Origin: Gemmatimonadaceae bacterium
GTDB taxonomy: Bacteria; Gemmatimonadota; Gemmatimonadetes; Gemmatimonadales; Gemmatimonadaceae
Length of the DNA: 5,071 bases
Assembly (NCBI GenBank): GCA_014379705.1
Contig: JACMLI010000651.1
Coordinates: 1 to 5,071 of the forward strand
Reading direction: 5' to 3'
Below the pieces are notes generated by a model that worked only from the letters and a program-made list of their open reading frames with translations, was not told the DNA's origin and made no database searches. Position 1 is the stretch's first letter. The number at the start of each line of letters is the position of its first letter. Both the position numbers and the translations under genes were made by a program. Of the stretch, positions 1-5,071 are shown piece by piece.

Positions 1-220
1 CGCGATCGCCGCGGTGGTCGCGATAGTCTTCCTTCGCCCGTTCCACGCCGCCGAACGCGGCCAGGGCACGGCGGCGTGCCTCGGCGGGCGCGACGCCCGT
101 GTGCTCGAGCTTTCGCGTCTCCTGCTCGATGTGAAAGCGGATCTCCTCGTCGAGCTCGCGTTCGGCGCCATTGCGGCGGAAGTTCGCGCGCAGGCGCATC
201 CAGGCATTGCGCAGTCCCAT
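1..220 (-). CDS. ABC transporter permease, ADOP (MacB/FtsX-like) family, N-terminal fragment
   Basis: The ATG at 220-218 opens a frame that stays open to the window edge, giving 73 codons of the N-terminus. The protein begins MGLRNAWMRLRANFRRNGAE, followed by an acidic/basic helix (RELDEEIRFHIEQETRKLE, about residues 21-39) and a segment APAEARRRALAAFGGVERAKEDYRD (about 44-68). This RELDEEIRFH...EARR.AL..FGGVER.KE pattern is the cytoplasmic N-terminal region known from ADOP permeases, which are about 800 residues with MacB-like periplasmic and FtsX-like membrane domains; all membrane segments lie outside the window. The gene follows the PadR regulator by 13 bp, the usual arrangement for this family, so the two are probably co-transcribed. 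The ribosome binding site is weak (GAGAG about 7 nt upstream). The substrate cannot be told. A plain MacB-type permease is the alternative. Confidence 0.85.
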   Translation of the reverse strand, partial: MGLRNAWMRLRANFRRNGAERELDEEIRFHIEQETRKLEHTGVAPAEARRRALAAFGGVERAKEDYRDHRGDR

Positions 221-233
221 GGGCCGGCTCTCG

Positions 234-563
234 TCAGGTTTCGAGGATGAGTTCGACGGCGTTGACATAGCGCCGCCAGTTCGCCGTTTCCTGCCCCACC
301 GCGCGACGCCCGGCTGCTGTGAGTTGGTAGTACTTCGCCCGGCGATTCTGCGCGGGGACCTGCCACTCGCTGTCGATGAGCCCTCGCTGTTCGAGGCGTT
401 GGAGGGCGGGATACAGCGATCCCTGGTTCACGTCGAGCACGCCTTTCGAACGATCCTGGATCCGTTGGCTCACGCCCCAGCCATGCATGGGTTCGAGCGC
501 AAGGACCTTGAGGATCAGGAGGTCGAGGGTGCCGCGGAGGACATCGGATTCATGCGGGGGCAT
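234..563 (-). CDS. PadR-family transcriptional regulator
   Basis: This 109-residue protein has the length and layout of a short (subfamily 2) PadR repressor. The winged helix-turn-helix spans about residues 8-85: helix 1 LRGTLDLLILKVLALEPMHG (9-28), recognition region GSLYPALQRLEQRGLI (48-63), and a wing ending NRRAKYYQLTAAG (73-85). A C-terminal helix with W96 is expected to form the dimer. In this family the protein represses its own promoter and the adjacent permease or transporter genes until an effector binds. The chosen ATG at 563-561 is preceded by GAGG with a short 4-nt spacing, and a palindromic operator candidate begins 9 bp upstream of it. The stop lies 13 bp before the permease start, consistent with a two-gene operon. 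The effector is unknown. Confidence 0.93.
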   Translation of the reverse strand: MPPHESDVLRGTLDLLILKVLALEPMHGWGVSQRIQDRSKGVLDVNQGSLYPALQRLEQRGLIDSEWQVPAQNRRAKYYQLTAAGRRAVGQETANWRRYVNAVELILET

Positions 564-572
564 TGGGCCTCA

Positions 573-587
573 TGTCGGAAGTCGACA
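573..587. promoter_or_regulatory. Proximal PadR operator candidate
   Basis: TGTCGGAAGTCGACA is an inverted repeat with 5-bp arms (TGTCG/CGACA) around a 5-bp centre. It lies 9 bp upstream of the padR start codon and around the transcription start expected from the predicted -10 box. It matches the distal site at 604-618 in 14 of 15 positions. A repressor here would block transcription initiation. The assignment to PadR is inferred from position and symmetry. Confidence 0.65.
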
Positions 588-593
588 CAAGAG

Positions 594-622
594 ATGGTAG
601 TAGTGTCGGAAGCCGACAGCAA
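594..622 (-). promoter_or_regulatory. Predicted sigma70-type promoter of padR and the permease
   Basis: Read on the minus strand, TTGCTG (622-617) is a -35 candidate (3 of 6 consensus bases) and TACCAT (599-594) a -10 candidate (4 of 6), separated by exactly 17 bp. Transcription would start near position 587, leaving a 5' leader of roughly 24 nt before padR. The boxes are individually weak. The call gains weight from the operator-like palindrome in the spacer and a second one at the expected start. Confidence 0.5.
604..618. promoter_or_regulatory. Distal PadR operator candidate
   Basis: TGTCGGAAGCCGACA is an inverted repeat with perfect 6-bp arms (TGTCGG/CCGACA) and a 3-bp centre. It fills the region between the predicted -10 and -35 boxes. 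It is one base different from the proximal site and starts 31 bp from it, close to three helical turns, so two PadR dimers could bind the same DNA face. Binding by PadR is inferred, not shown. Confidence 0.65.
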
Positions 623-636
623 GGGGCGTTGCAGCC

Positions 637-735
637 GTGATTCGGGATTCGGGAATCGTGATTCGGCGTGATCCGTGGCGGACCTACTCGCGTCGAATCA
701 CCGTGATTCACGCCGAATCACGAATCCCGAATCAC
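637..735. repeat. Extragenic palindromic element built of GTGATTC/GAATCAC words
   Basis: A long imperfect inverted repeat lies between the lipoprotein stop and the padR promoter. Positions 637-651 pair perfectly with 721-735 (15 bp) and 659-671 with 708-720 (13 bp). There is a 7-nt bulge at 652-658 and a loop of about 36 nt. The heptamer GTGATTC occurs at 637, 658 and 703, and its complement GAATCAC at 695, 715 and 729; 695-701 and 703-709 form an alternative inner hairpin. No U-tract follows on either strand, so it is not a standard intrinsic terminator, although the RNA hairpin could end or stabilise the upstream operon transcript. It resembles dispersed REP-like intergenic repeats. Copy number elsewhere in the genome is unknown. 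Confidence 0.85.
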
Positions 736-746
736 CAACCACGGCT

Positions 747-1181
747 CTACTGTTTCTCCGCGCACCCCGTGTACGTCGTCTTCCCGAGGACAACTCGCGC
801 GCGGTATGGCCACGTCTTGTCGGACATGCCGTCACTGCACTGCTCCGGCGCCACCACGGCCTCGATCATGCCTGCGTCGCCCACGCTGTTCCAGCGCAGC
901 GAATCGCCCACCAGAACCGCGCGCGTGGCGCCGAAGACCTGCCCTGCCGTGTCCTCCGGCGTGCGGAAGCGAAGCCCGACTGAATCGATCTGCAGGTTCC
1001 AGAACGGCTCGGTGCCCAGGAGCCTGAACGCGGGCTCCACGGGTTCCGGCCCCGTCGTGTCTGCCTCCGTGATCACATCGGGCTTGGTGGAATCAGGGGC
1101 GGCAGAATCCGCATGGCGTTCGGTCTCGCCCGCGCAGGCCATCAGGGCCACCCCAACGATCCAACGCAGGTGCCGTTTCAT
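747..1181 (-). CDS. Small lipoprotein with GTEPFW and CSDGMSD motifs (COG3650-like)
   Basis: This is a 144-residue predicted lipoprotein. MKRHLRWIVGVALMAC gives a basic N-terminus, a short hydrophobic stretch and a lipobox (LMA-C) with lipidated Cys16; Met at -2 is slightly unusual. An acidic, Pro/Thr-rich linker (about 18-50) leads to a compact domain with GTEPFW (56-61), CSDGMSD (115-121), WPYRARV (124-130) and a final TGCA (138-141). The GTEPFW...C-DGMSD-xYP...GCA pattern is that of uncharacterised envelope proteins of the COG3650 type. C115 and C140 are the only cysteines in the mature domain and could form a disulfide. The ATG overlaps the stop of the upstream iron-sulfur gene (ATGA), so translation is probably coupled. 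The role is unknown. The family assignment is from memory of the motif and is less sure than the lipoprotein call. Confidence 0.85.
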   Translation of the reverse strand: MKRHLRWIVGVALMACAGETERHADSAAPDSTKPDVITEADTTGPEPVEPAFRLLGTEPFWNLQIDSVGLRFRTPEDTAGQVFGATRAVLVGDSLRWNSVGDAGMIEAVVAPEQCSDGMSDKTWPYRARVVLGKTTYTGCAEKQ

Positions 1182-3232
1182 GGCGCCAACCGGTCCGCGA
1201 CGACTTCGGCGATGTCGTAGACGGGCACCTGCGAGTTCAGCGCCTTCCCCGCGTCACCGAGCATCGTCATGCAGAACGGGCAGGCCACCGCGATCGCTTC
1301 CGCCCCCGTCGCGAGGAGTTCCTTCTTGCGCTCCACGTTGATGCGTTCACCGGTGCGCTCTTCCATCCACATGCGGCCACCGCCCGCGCCGCAGCACAAC
1401 CCGCGGTCCCGCGTGCGCGTCGGCTCGACCAGCGTCACGACGGGCAGCGCACGCTTGAGCGCCTCGCGGGGCGCATCGTACACCTCATTGTAGCGGCCGA
1501 GGTAGCACGAGTCGTGGTACGCCATCACGAGTTTCTTCCCCTCATCACTGCGCAAGGGCACGAGGCCGTCGGCGAGCAGGCGCTCGATGTACGTCGAGTG
1601 ATGGATGACGTCGAAGTGGCCGCCGAGCTGCGGGAATTCGTTGCCGATCTGGTGGAAACAGTGCGGGCACGACGTCACGATCGTCGTGACGGCGTACTTG
1701 TCGAGCGTCTCGATCGCCTGCTTCGCCAGCATCTGGTAGAGATACTCGTTGCCCATGCGACGCGCGGGATCGCCGTGGCACGCCTCCTCCTGGCCCAGGA
1801 TCGCGAAGCGGATGCCGGCGGCTTGCATGATGCGCGCGAAGGCCACGGTCGTCTTCTTCGCGCGATCGTCAAACGATCCCATGCATCCGACCCAGAACAG
1901 CAGGTCCGCGCGCTCGCCCCGCGCCTGCAGCTCGGCGAGCGTGGGGATGTCCATGCCATCGGCCCAGCGCCCGCGATCCGCCGGCTGGAACGCCCAGGGC
2001 GAGCCGTTGCGCTCCATCGACTCGAACGCCGGGAGCACTTCCTCCGGAAAGCGCGACTCGGTGAGCACGAGATTCCGCCGCATCTCGTTGATGATCTCGA
2101 GCTGGTCGATCGAGACGGGGCACTCGTAGACGCAGGCGCGACACGAGGTGCACGCCCAGAGCTCTTCCTCGGTGATGAAGTTGTCGAGGAGCTTGTGGTT
2201 GAGCACCGCGGTGACATCCCCTGCAGTCGCCGTACCGATGAGGGGCTGGCCGAACACGTCGCTCCCGCCGACGAGCGCCGGTGCGACCTCCCAAAGGCGC
2301 TGCCTCGCGTTGATCACGATCTTGCGCGGCGAAAGCGGTTTGCCCGTGAGGTTCGCCGGGCAGACCGACGTGCAACGCCCACATTCGGTGCACGCAAACC
2401 CGTCGAGGAGGTTCTTCCACGACAGGTGCGTCACGTCCGACGCGCCAAAGACCTCGCTCTCCGTCTCGAGGTCCATCGGCTTCATCGCTCCCACAACGCC
2501 GGGACCGCTCGTATTCGAGAGAAACGTGTTGGGCAACGACACGATCACGTGCAGGTGCTTGGAGTATGGGAGGTAATTGAGGAACGAGAAGAGGAGGATC
2601 ACGTGGATCCACCACGCGCTGTCGCGTAAGAGGCCCACCACACCGGGCGGCATCGCGCCGAAGACGAAGGCGAGCGGCGCCGAGACCGGCTGCGCGGCGA
2701 ACGGATAGTGCGGCGCGATCGCGCGGTCGGCGGCGGCCACGACCAACAGGGTCACCATCAACCCCGCGATCAGCGAGAGGATGAAGATCGCATCGCCCGA
2801 GTGCACGCCGTCGCCCTGCAGGCGGCGGGGCTTCACGACGATGCGGCGGTAGAGCAGGAAGCTCACCGCAGCGAGCACCGCGGCGGCCGTGACTTCCTGG
2901 GAATGGAGGAAGAGGTAGTGCAGCGGCACCGGGAGCAGGCGGCCGTAGTTGAACCCGGGCAACAGCCCCTGGATCACAATCTCGAGGGCCCCCACCTGAA
3001 GGACGAGGAAGCCCCAGAACACGAGCGCGTGCAGCGGGCCGGCGAGCGGATCGCGGAGGATCTTCGTCTGCGCGAAGCCGATGGTCAGCAGGTTCCAGGC
3101 GCGGCGAGGGATGTCGTTCAACCGGAACGTCGGCTGGCCCAACCGCAGGTATCGTACGAGCCGCTGCGCGCTGTAGGAGAACAGCGCGAGGGCCATCACG
3201 AGGACGAAGAGGAACGCGACAGTCGAGGTCAT
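1178..3232 (-). CDS. Membrane-bound iron-sulfur oxidoreductase, HdrD/FadF-like (CCG-domain, ETF:quinone type)
   Basis: This 684-residue protein is complete. The N-terminal part (about 1-235) is a membrane domain like the nitrate reductase gamma subunit, with hydrophobic segments near 4-20, 66-90, 105-126, 148-168 and 206-222. His68, His110 and His210 are possible haem b ligands. Two 4Fe-4S motifs follow: C281-C284-C287-C291-P and C361-C364-C367-C371-P. Two CCG domains end the protein. The first has C450, C485 and C522/C525, with Ala484 in place of the first Cys of the CC pair; the second is canonical with C576, C613-C614 and C651/C654. This order matches HdrDE-like fusions such as Bacillus FadF and bacterial ETF:menaquinone oxidoreductases, which carry electrons from ETF or another cytoplasmic donor to quinone. 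That role is inferred, as no ETF or acyl-CoA dehydrogenase gene is visible. The start has no clear Shine-Dalgarno, and no in-frame ATG or GTG was found in the roughly 60 bp upstream. The gene is 56 bp after the decarboxylase and overlaps the lipoprotein gene by 4 bp. Confidence 0.92.
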   Translation of the reverse strand: MTSTVAFLFVLVMALALFSYSAQRLVRYLRLGQPTFRLNDIPRRAWNLLTIGFAQTKILRDPLAGPLHALVFWGFLVLQVGALEIVIQGLLPGFNYGRLLPVPLHYLFLHSQEVTAAAVLAAVSFLLYRRIVVKPRRLQGDGVHSGDAIFILSLIAGLMVTLLVVAAADRAIAPHYPFAAQPVSAPLAFVFGAMPPGVVGLLRDSAWWIHVILLFSFLNYLPYSKHLHVIVSLPNTFLSNTSGPGVVGAMKPMDLETESEVFGASDVTHLSWKNLLDGFACTECGRCTSVCPANLTGKPLSPRKIVINARQRLWEVAPALVGGSDVFGQPLIGTATAGDVTAVLNHKLLDNFITEEELWACTSCRACVYECPVSIDQLEIINEMRRNLVLTESRFPEEVLPAFESMERNGSPWAFQPADRGRWADGMDIPTLAELQARGERADLLFWVGCMGSFDDRAKKTTVAFARIMQAAGIRFAILGQEEACHGDPARRMGNEYLYQMLAKQAIETLDKYAVTTIVTSCPHCFHQIGNEFPQLGGHFDVIHHSTYIERLLADGLVPLRSDEGKKLVMAYHDSCYLGRYNEVYDAPREALKRALPVVTLVEPTRTRDRGLCCGAGGGRMWMEERTGERINVERKKELLATGAEAIAVACPFCMTMLGDAGKALNSQVPVYDIAEVVADRLAP

Positions 3233-3288
3233 GACGTGGGCGGCGGGACCGGGCTGCAGACGACAGGCGTCAGTCGCATATGGGCAAA

Positions 3289-4722
3289 CTATGAAGCCGC
3301 AACGGCCGGAGCCAGCATCCGCGAGGCCACGTCGCGAATCACCTCGCCGGCCGTGATCACGTCGGCCTCGGTGGCATCGAATGCACCGACCTGGAAACGA
3401 ATCGCGGACCGGCCATCCACCCTGGTCTGCGTGAGGTAAATGCGCCCATCGTCATTGATGGCGTTCACGAGGGCGATGTTGTGGGAGTCGATGTCGGGTA
3501 CGCCCCGGGGCCGGTGCCGGAACGAGAAGAGCGAGAGCATGGGCTCGGTCACGATCTCGAAGTCCGTTGAATTCCGCAGGACCTCGCACAGGCGAGCCGA
3601 CCACGAGACGTGCTGCCGGATCATCGTCCGCAGCCCCTCGAGGCCATGTACGCGCAGGAGGAACCAGAGCTTGAGGGCGCGGAATCGACGACCGAGGGGC
3701 ACGTGCCACTCGGAGTAGTTGATGAAGTCGCGCTTGCCATGCGTCTTGAGATATTCGGGCTGGATCGCAAGCGTGCGTACCAGAGCTTCGGGGTCGCGCA
3801 CGTAGTGCGTGCTGCAGTCGAACTGCGCTCCGAGCCACTTGTGGGGGTTGAGCACCACGCTGTCCGCCAGTTCCACGCCGGCCCACGCGTCGCGGAACTC
3901 GGGGCAGATCATCGCCGAACCCGCCCATGCGGCGTCGACGTGACTGTACAGCCCCTCGCGCGCCGCGACCGCGCAGACGGCGGCAATGTCGTCCGTCGCG
4001 CCGACGCTGGTGCCACCGACGCAGGGAATCACGCCCGCGGGAAGCAACCCCGCCTCACGATCCTCCTTCACGCGCGCCGCGAACACGTCCACGTCCATCG
4101 CCCGCGCGGGTCCCGTCGTGGGGATGCGCACGAGGTTCTCCTGCCCGATCCCCGACACCCAGATGGCGCGGTCGATCGAGGTGTGGACCTGGTCGGACGC
4201 GTACACGCGCACCGCCGGGTGCCGCGCGAGCCCATCGCGGTTGCCCCCCCAGCCTAACGCGCGCTCCCGCATCACAAGCACCGCGGCGAGCGTCGCGGAG
4301 GACGCCGTGTCCTGGATGACGCCCGTGAACGTCCCGGGGAGGCCCAGCGCCTGACGCAGCCAGTCGAGCACCACGGTCTCGAGCTCCGTGGCGGCGGGCG
4401 ACGTCTGCCAGAGCATGCACTGCGCAGCCATGGCCGTCACGAACGACTCGGCCACCACGGATACCGGCGCCGCGTTCGCCGGGAAGTACGCAAAGAACCT
4501 GGGATGCTGCCAATGCGTCATCCCCGGAACGAGGATGTCCTCGAAGTCGCGGAACACCGTTTCCATCGACTCCGGTTGCTCAGGGGGCGACGCGGGGAGG
4601 CGACGGCTGATGTCTCCCGGTGCGACAAGGGGACGCACGCGGCGCTCGCGGAGCGACGCCCGGTAGTCCGCGCCCCAGTCAGCGGCGCGGTGCGCCCAAT
4701 CGCGATACTCGTCTGGATTCAT
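3289..4722 (-). CDS. Pyridoxal-phosphate-dependent aromatic-L-amino-acid decarboxylase (group II)
   Basis: This 477-residue protein is full length compared with about 480 for human aromatic amino acid decarboxylase. It aligns in order with that family: HWQHPRFFAYFP (70-81), SPAATELETVVLDWL (108-122), GVIQDTASSATLAA (134-147, phosphate-binding region), SDQVHTSIDRA (176-186; His180 stacks on PLP), HVDAAWAGSA (261-270; Asp263 pairs with the pyridine nitrogen), NPHKWL (292-297; Lys295 is the Schiff-base lysine), and PLGRRFRALKLWF (342-354). In the mobile loop, INYSEW keeps Tyr336, three residues before Trp339, at the position of the catalytic Tyr332 of the human enzyme; aldehyde synthases have Phe there. 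The expected reaction is decarboxylation of tryptophan, phenylalanine, tyrosine or DOPA to the amine plus CO2, in the cytoplasm. Substrate choice cannot be read safely. The ATG at 4722 has only a weak GAGA upstream. It is the first gene of the probable operon. Confidence 0.94.
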   Translation of the reverse strand: MNPDEYRDWAHRAADWGADYRASLRERRVRPLVAPGDISRRLPASPPEQPESMETVFRDFEDILVPGMTHWQHPRFFAYFPANAAPVSVVAESFVTAMAAQCMLWQTSPAATELETVVLDWLRQALGLPGTFTGVIQDTASSATLAAVLVMRERALGWGGNRDGLARHPAVRVYASDQVHTSIDRAIWVSGIGQENLVRIPTTGPARAMDVDVFAARVKEDREAGLLPAGVIPCVGGTSVGATDDIAAVCAVAAREGLYSHVDAAWAGSAMICPEFRDAWAGVELADSVVLNPHKWLGAQFDCSTHYVRDPEALVRTLAIQPEYLKTHGKRDFINYSEWHVPLGRRFRALKLWFLLRVHGLEGLRTMIRQHVSWSARLCEVLRNSTDFEIVTEPMLSLFSFRHRPRGVPDIDSHNIALVNAINDDGRIYLTQTRVDGRSAIRFQVGAFDATEADVITAGEVIRDVASRMLAPAVAAS

Positions 4723-4737
4723 GTCTCAGCTACAGAG

Positions 4738-4770
4738 GGCAGATGGCGGATCTCAGATGGCAGATGGCAG
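4738..4770. repeat. Short AGATGGC direct repeats
   Basis: The heptamer AGATGGC occurs at 4741-4747 and then twice in immediate tandem at 4755-4761 and 4762-4768, with a trailing AG. A diverged AGATGGCGGATCTC joins the first copy to the pair. The block sits 15 bp upstream of the decarboxylase start, so it falls in the transcript leader or promoter of that operon. It is a different word family from the element at 637-735. Its function is unknown. Confidence 0.7.
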
Positions 4771-4937
4771 AAAGTCATGCAGCATTTGATGAAGGGCAAA
4801 GCCCCCTGCGAACTTCCGCGTGTTACCTCGCGTGGCTCCCGCGAAACAGAGTGCCTCGGTCGGTCCGGCGCAAATCCGTCGCTCGGGCGCAGGGCGGAGG
4901 GTGTCGGGGTCGGGGCTTTCGGACACACGACTCTGGG
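4771..4937. other. Intergenic stretch without a recognisable gene
   Basis: The gene-free region upstream of the decarboxylase spans 4723-5071, and this is its non-repetitive part. Short open frames cross it on both strands but show Pro/Arg/Ser-rich composition typical of chance frames in high-GC DNA and no known motif. A tiny hairpin GGGC-AAA-GCCC lies at 4794-4804. I found no convincing promoter for the decarboxylase: TTGCCC at 4799-4794 (minus strand) has no good -10 box at the right distance. Confidence 0.6.
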
Positions 4938-4977
4938 TCCCGGATCGGCGCCGCGCCTTCGGCGCGCTTGTCCGGGA
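4938..4977. repeat. Extragenic palindrome TCCCGGA...TCCGGGA with inner GC hairpin
   Basis: Outer arms TCCCGGA (4938-4944) and TCCGGGA (4971-4977) are perfect 7-bp complements. Inside them, CGCGCC (4952-4957) and GGCGCG (4961-4966) form a 6-bp stem with a TTC loop. Just outside, GATGAC (4976-4981) and GTCATC (4991-4996) give a further overlapping hairpin that links into the neighbouring tandem repeats. It resembles dispersed TCCCGGAT...TCCGGGATGAC intergenic elements seen in many GC-rich bacteria. There is no U-tract, so I do not call it a terminator. Confidence 0.7.
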
Positions 4978-4986
4978 TGACGAGCC

Positions 4987-5071
4987 AGCGGTCATCGCGG
5001 TCCGGCGTGCGCGAGCGAGCGGTCATTCTGGTCCGGCGAGCGCGAGCGAGCGGTCATCGCGGTCCGGGGAG
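4987..5071. repeat. 31-bp tandem repeat array, at least 2.7 copies, running off the window
   Basis: Unit 1 is 4987-5017, unit 2 is 5018-5048, and unit 3 starts at 5049 and is cut by the window edge after 23 bases. Units begin AGCGGTCAT, have a core GGTCCGGCG, and units 1 and 2 end CGCGAGCG. Units 1 and 2 differ at 4 of 31 positions (CGC to TCT in the centre and one T to A). There are no spacers between units, so it is not CRISPR. The array length and its role are unknown. Confidence 0.85.

Noticed and set aside
637..735. Intrinsic terminator
   Set aside because: The stem is long but interrupted, the loop is about 36 nt, and no T-tract follows on either strand.
818..826. TGTCGGACA as a third PadR site
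   Set aside because: It is a 9-bp palindrome inside the lipoprotein coding sequence, lacks the 15-bp spacing of the two promoter sites, and has no nearby promoter context.
1869..2615. Minus-strand frame of 248 codons overlapping the oxidoreductase
   Set aside because: It is an out-of-frame shadow of the same gene with Arg/Gly/Ala-rich composition and no motif.
1514..2629. Long plus-strand open frame of 371 codons
   Set aside because: It lies fully antisense to the iron-sulfur oxidoreductase, whose cysteine motifs are unambiguous. The plus-strand product is rich in Arg, His, Glu and Val with no known domain, as expected from the antisense of a GC-rich gene.
2708..3439. Plus-strand frame of 243 codons
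   Set aside because: It is antisense to the membrane domain of the oxidoreductase and the end of the decarboxylase, and its product is a charged low-complexity sequence with no recognisable domain.
4719..5026. Short minus-strand frames upstream of the decarboxylase
   Set aside because: They are 67-80 codons, cross the repeats, overlap each other in different frames, and show no coding-like motif.
4987..5071. CRISPR array
   Set aside because: The 31-bp units are directly adjacent with no spacers, and no cas gene is visible.

Overview
The window looks like a high-GC bacterial chromosome segment with every recognisable gene on the minus strand. The lineage is an inference. A PadR regulator directly upstream of a permease with the N-terminal region typical of acidobacterial duplicated orphan permeases (ADOP), together with short word-type extragenic repeats, fits Gemmatimonadota or a related Acidobacteriota-like soil lineage. 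No rRNA or marker gene is present to settle it.

Read in the direction of transcription (high to low coordinates), the layout has four parts. (1) 4723-5071 has no credible gene. It holds 31-bp tandem repeats that run off the window edge, a palindromic extragenic element, and a short AGATGGC repeat just before the first gene. (2) 4722-747 is a probable three-gene operon: a group II pyridoxal-phosphate aromatic amino acid decarboxylase; a large membrane-anchored iron-sulfur oxidoreductase of the HdrD/FadF type, with a membrane domain, two 4Fe-4S motifs and two CCG domains; and a small lipoprotein whose start overlaps the oxidoreductase stop by 4 bp. (3) 564-746 is an intergenic region carrying a long imperfect palindrome built from the heptamer GTGATTC/GAATCAC, then a promoter with two near-identical palindromic operator candidates. 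(4) 563-1 holds a PadR-family repressor and, 13 bp downstream, the first 73 codons of an ADOP-type ABC permease cut by the window edge.

Functionally there are two units. The PadR/permease pair is a self-contained regulated module: one operator candidate lies between the -35 and -10 boxes and the other at the expected transcription start, 31 bp apart, which suggests autorepression of padR and its permease. The upstream operon combines an amine-forming decarboxylase with an electron-transfer protein thought to pass electrons (for example from ETF) to the quinone pool. Why these two genes and the lipoprotein are together is not clear from sequence. I see no CRISPR array, transposase, tRNA or phage gene. 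The least ordinary items are the paired PadR operators, the extragenic repeat elements on both sides of the operon, and the gene combination in the operon.
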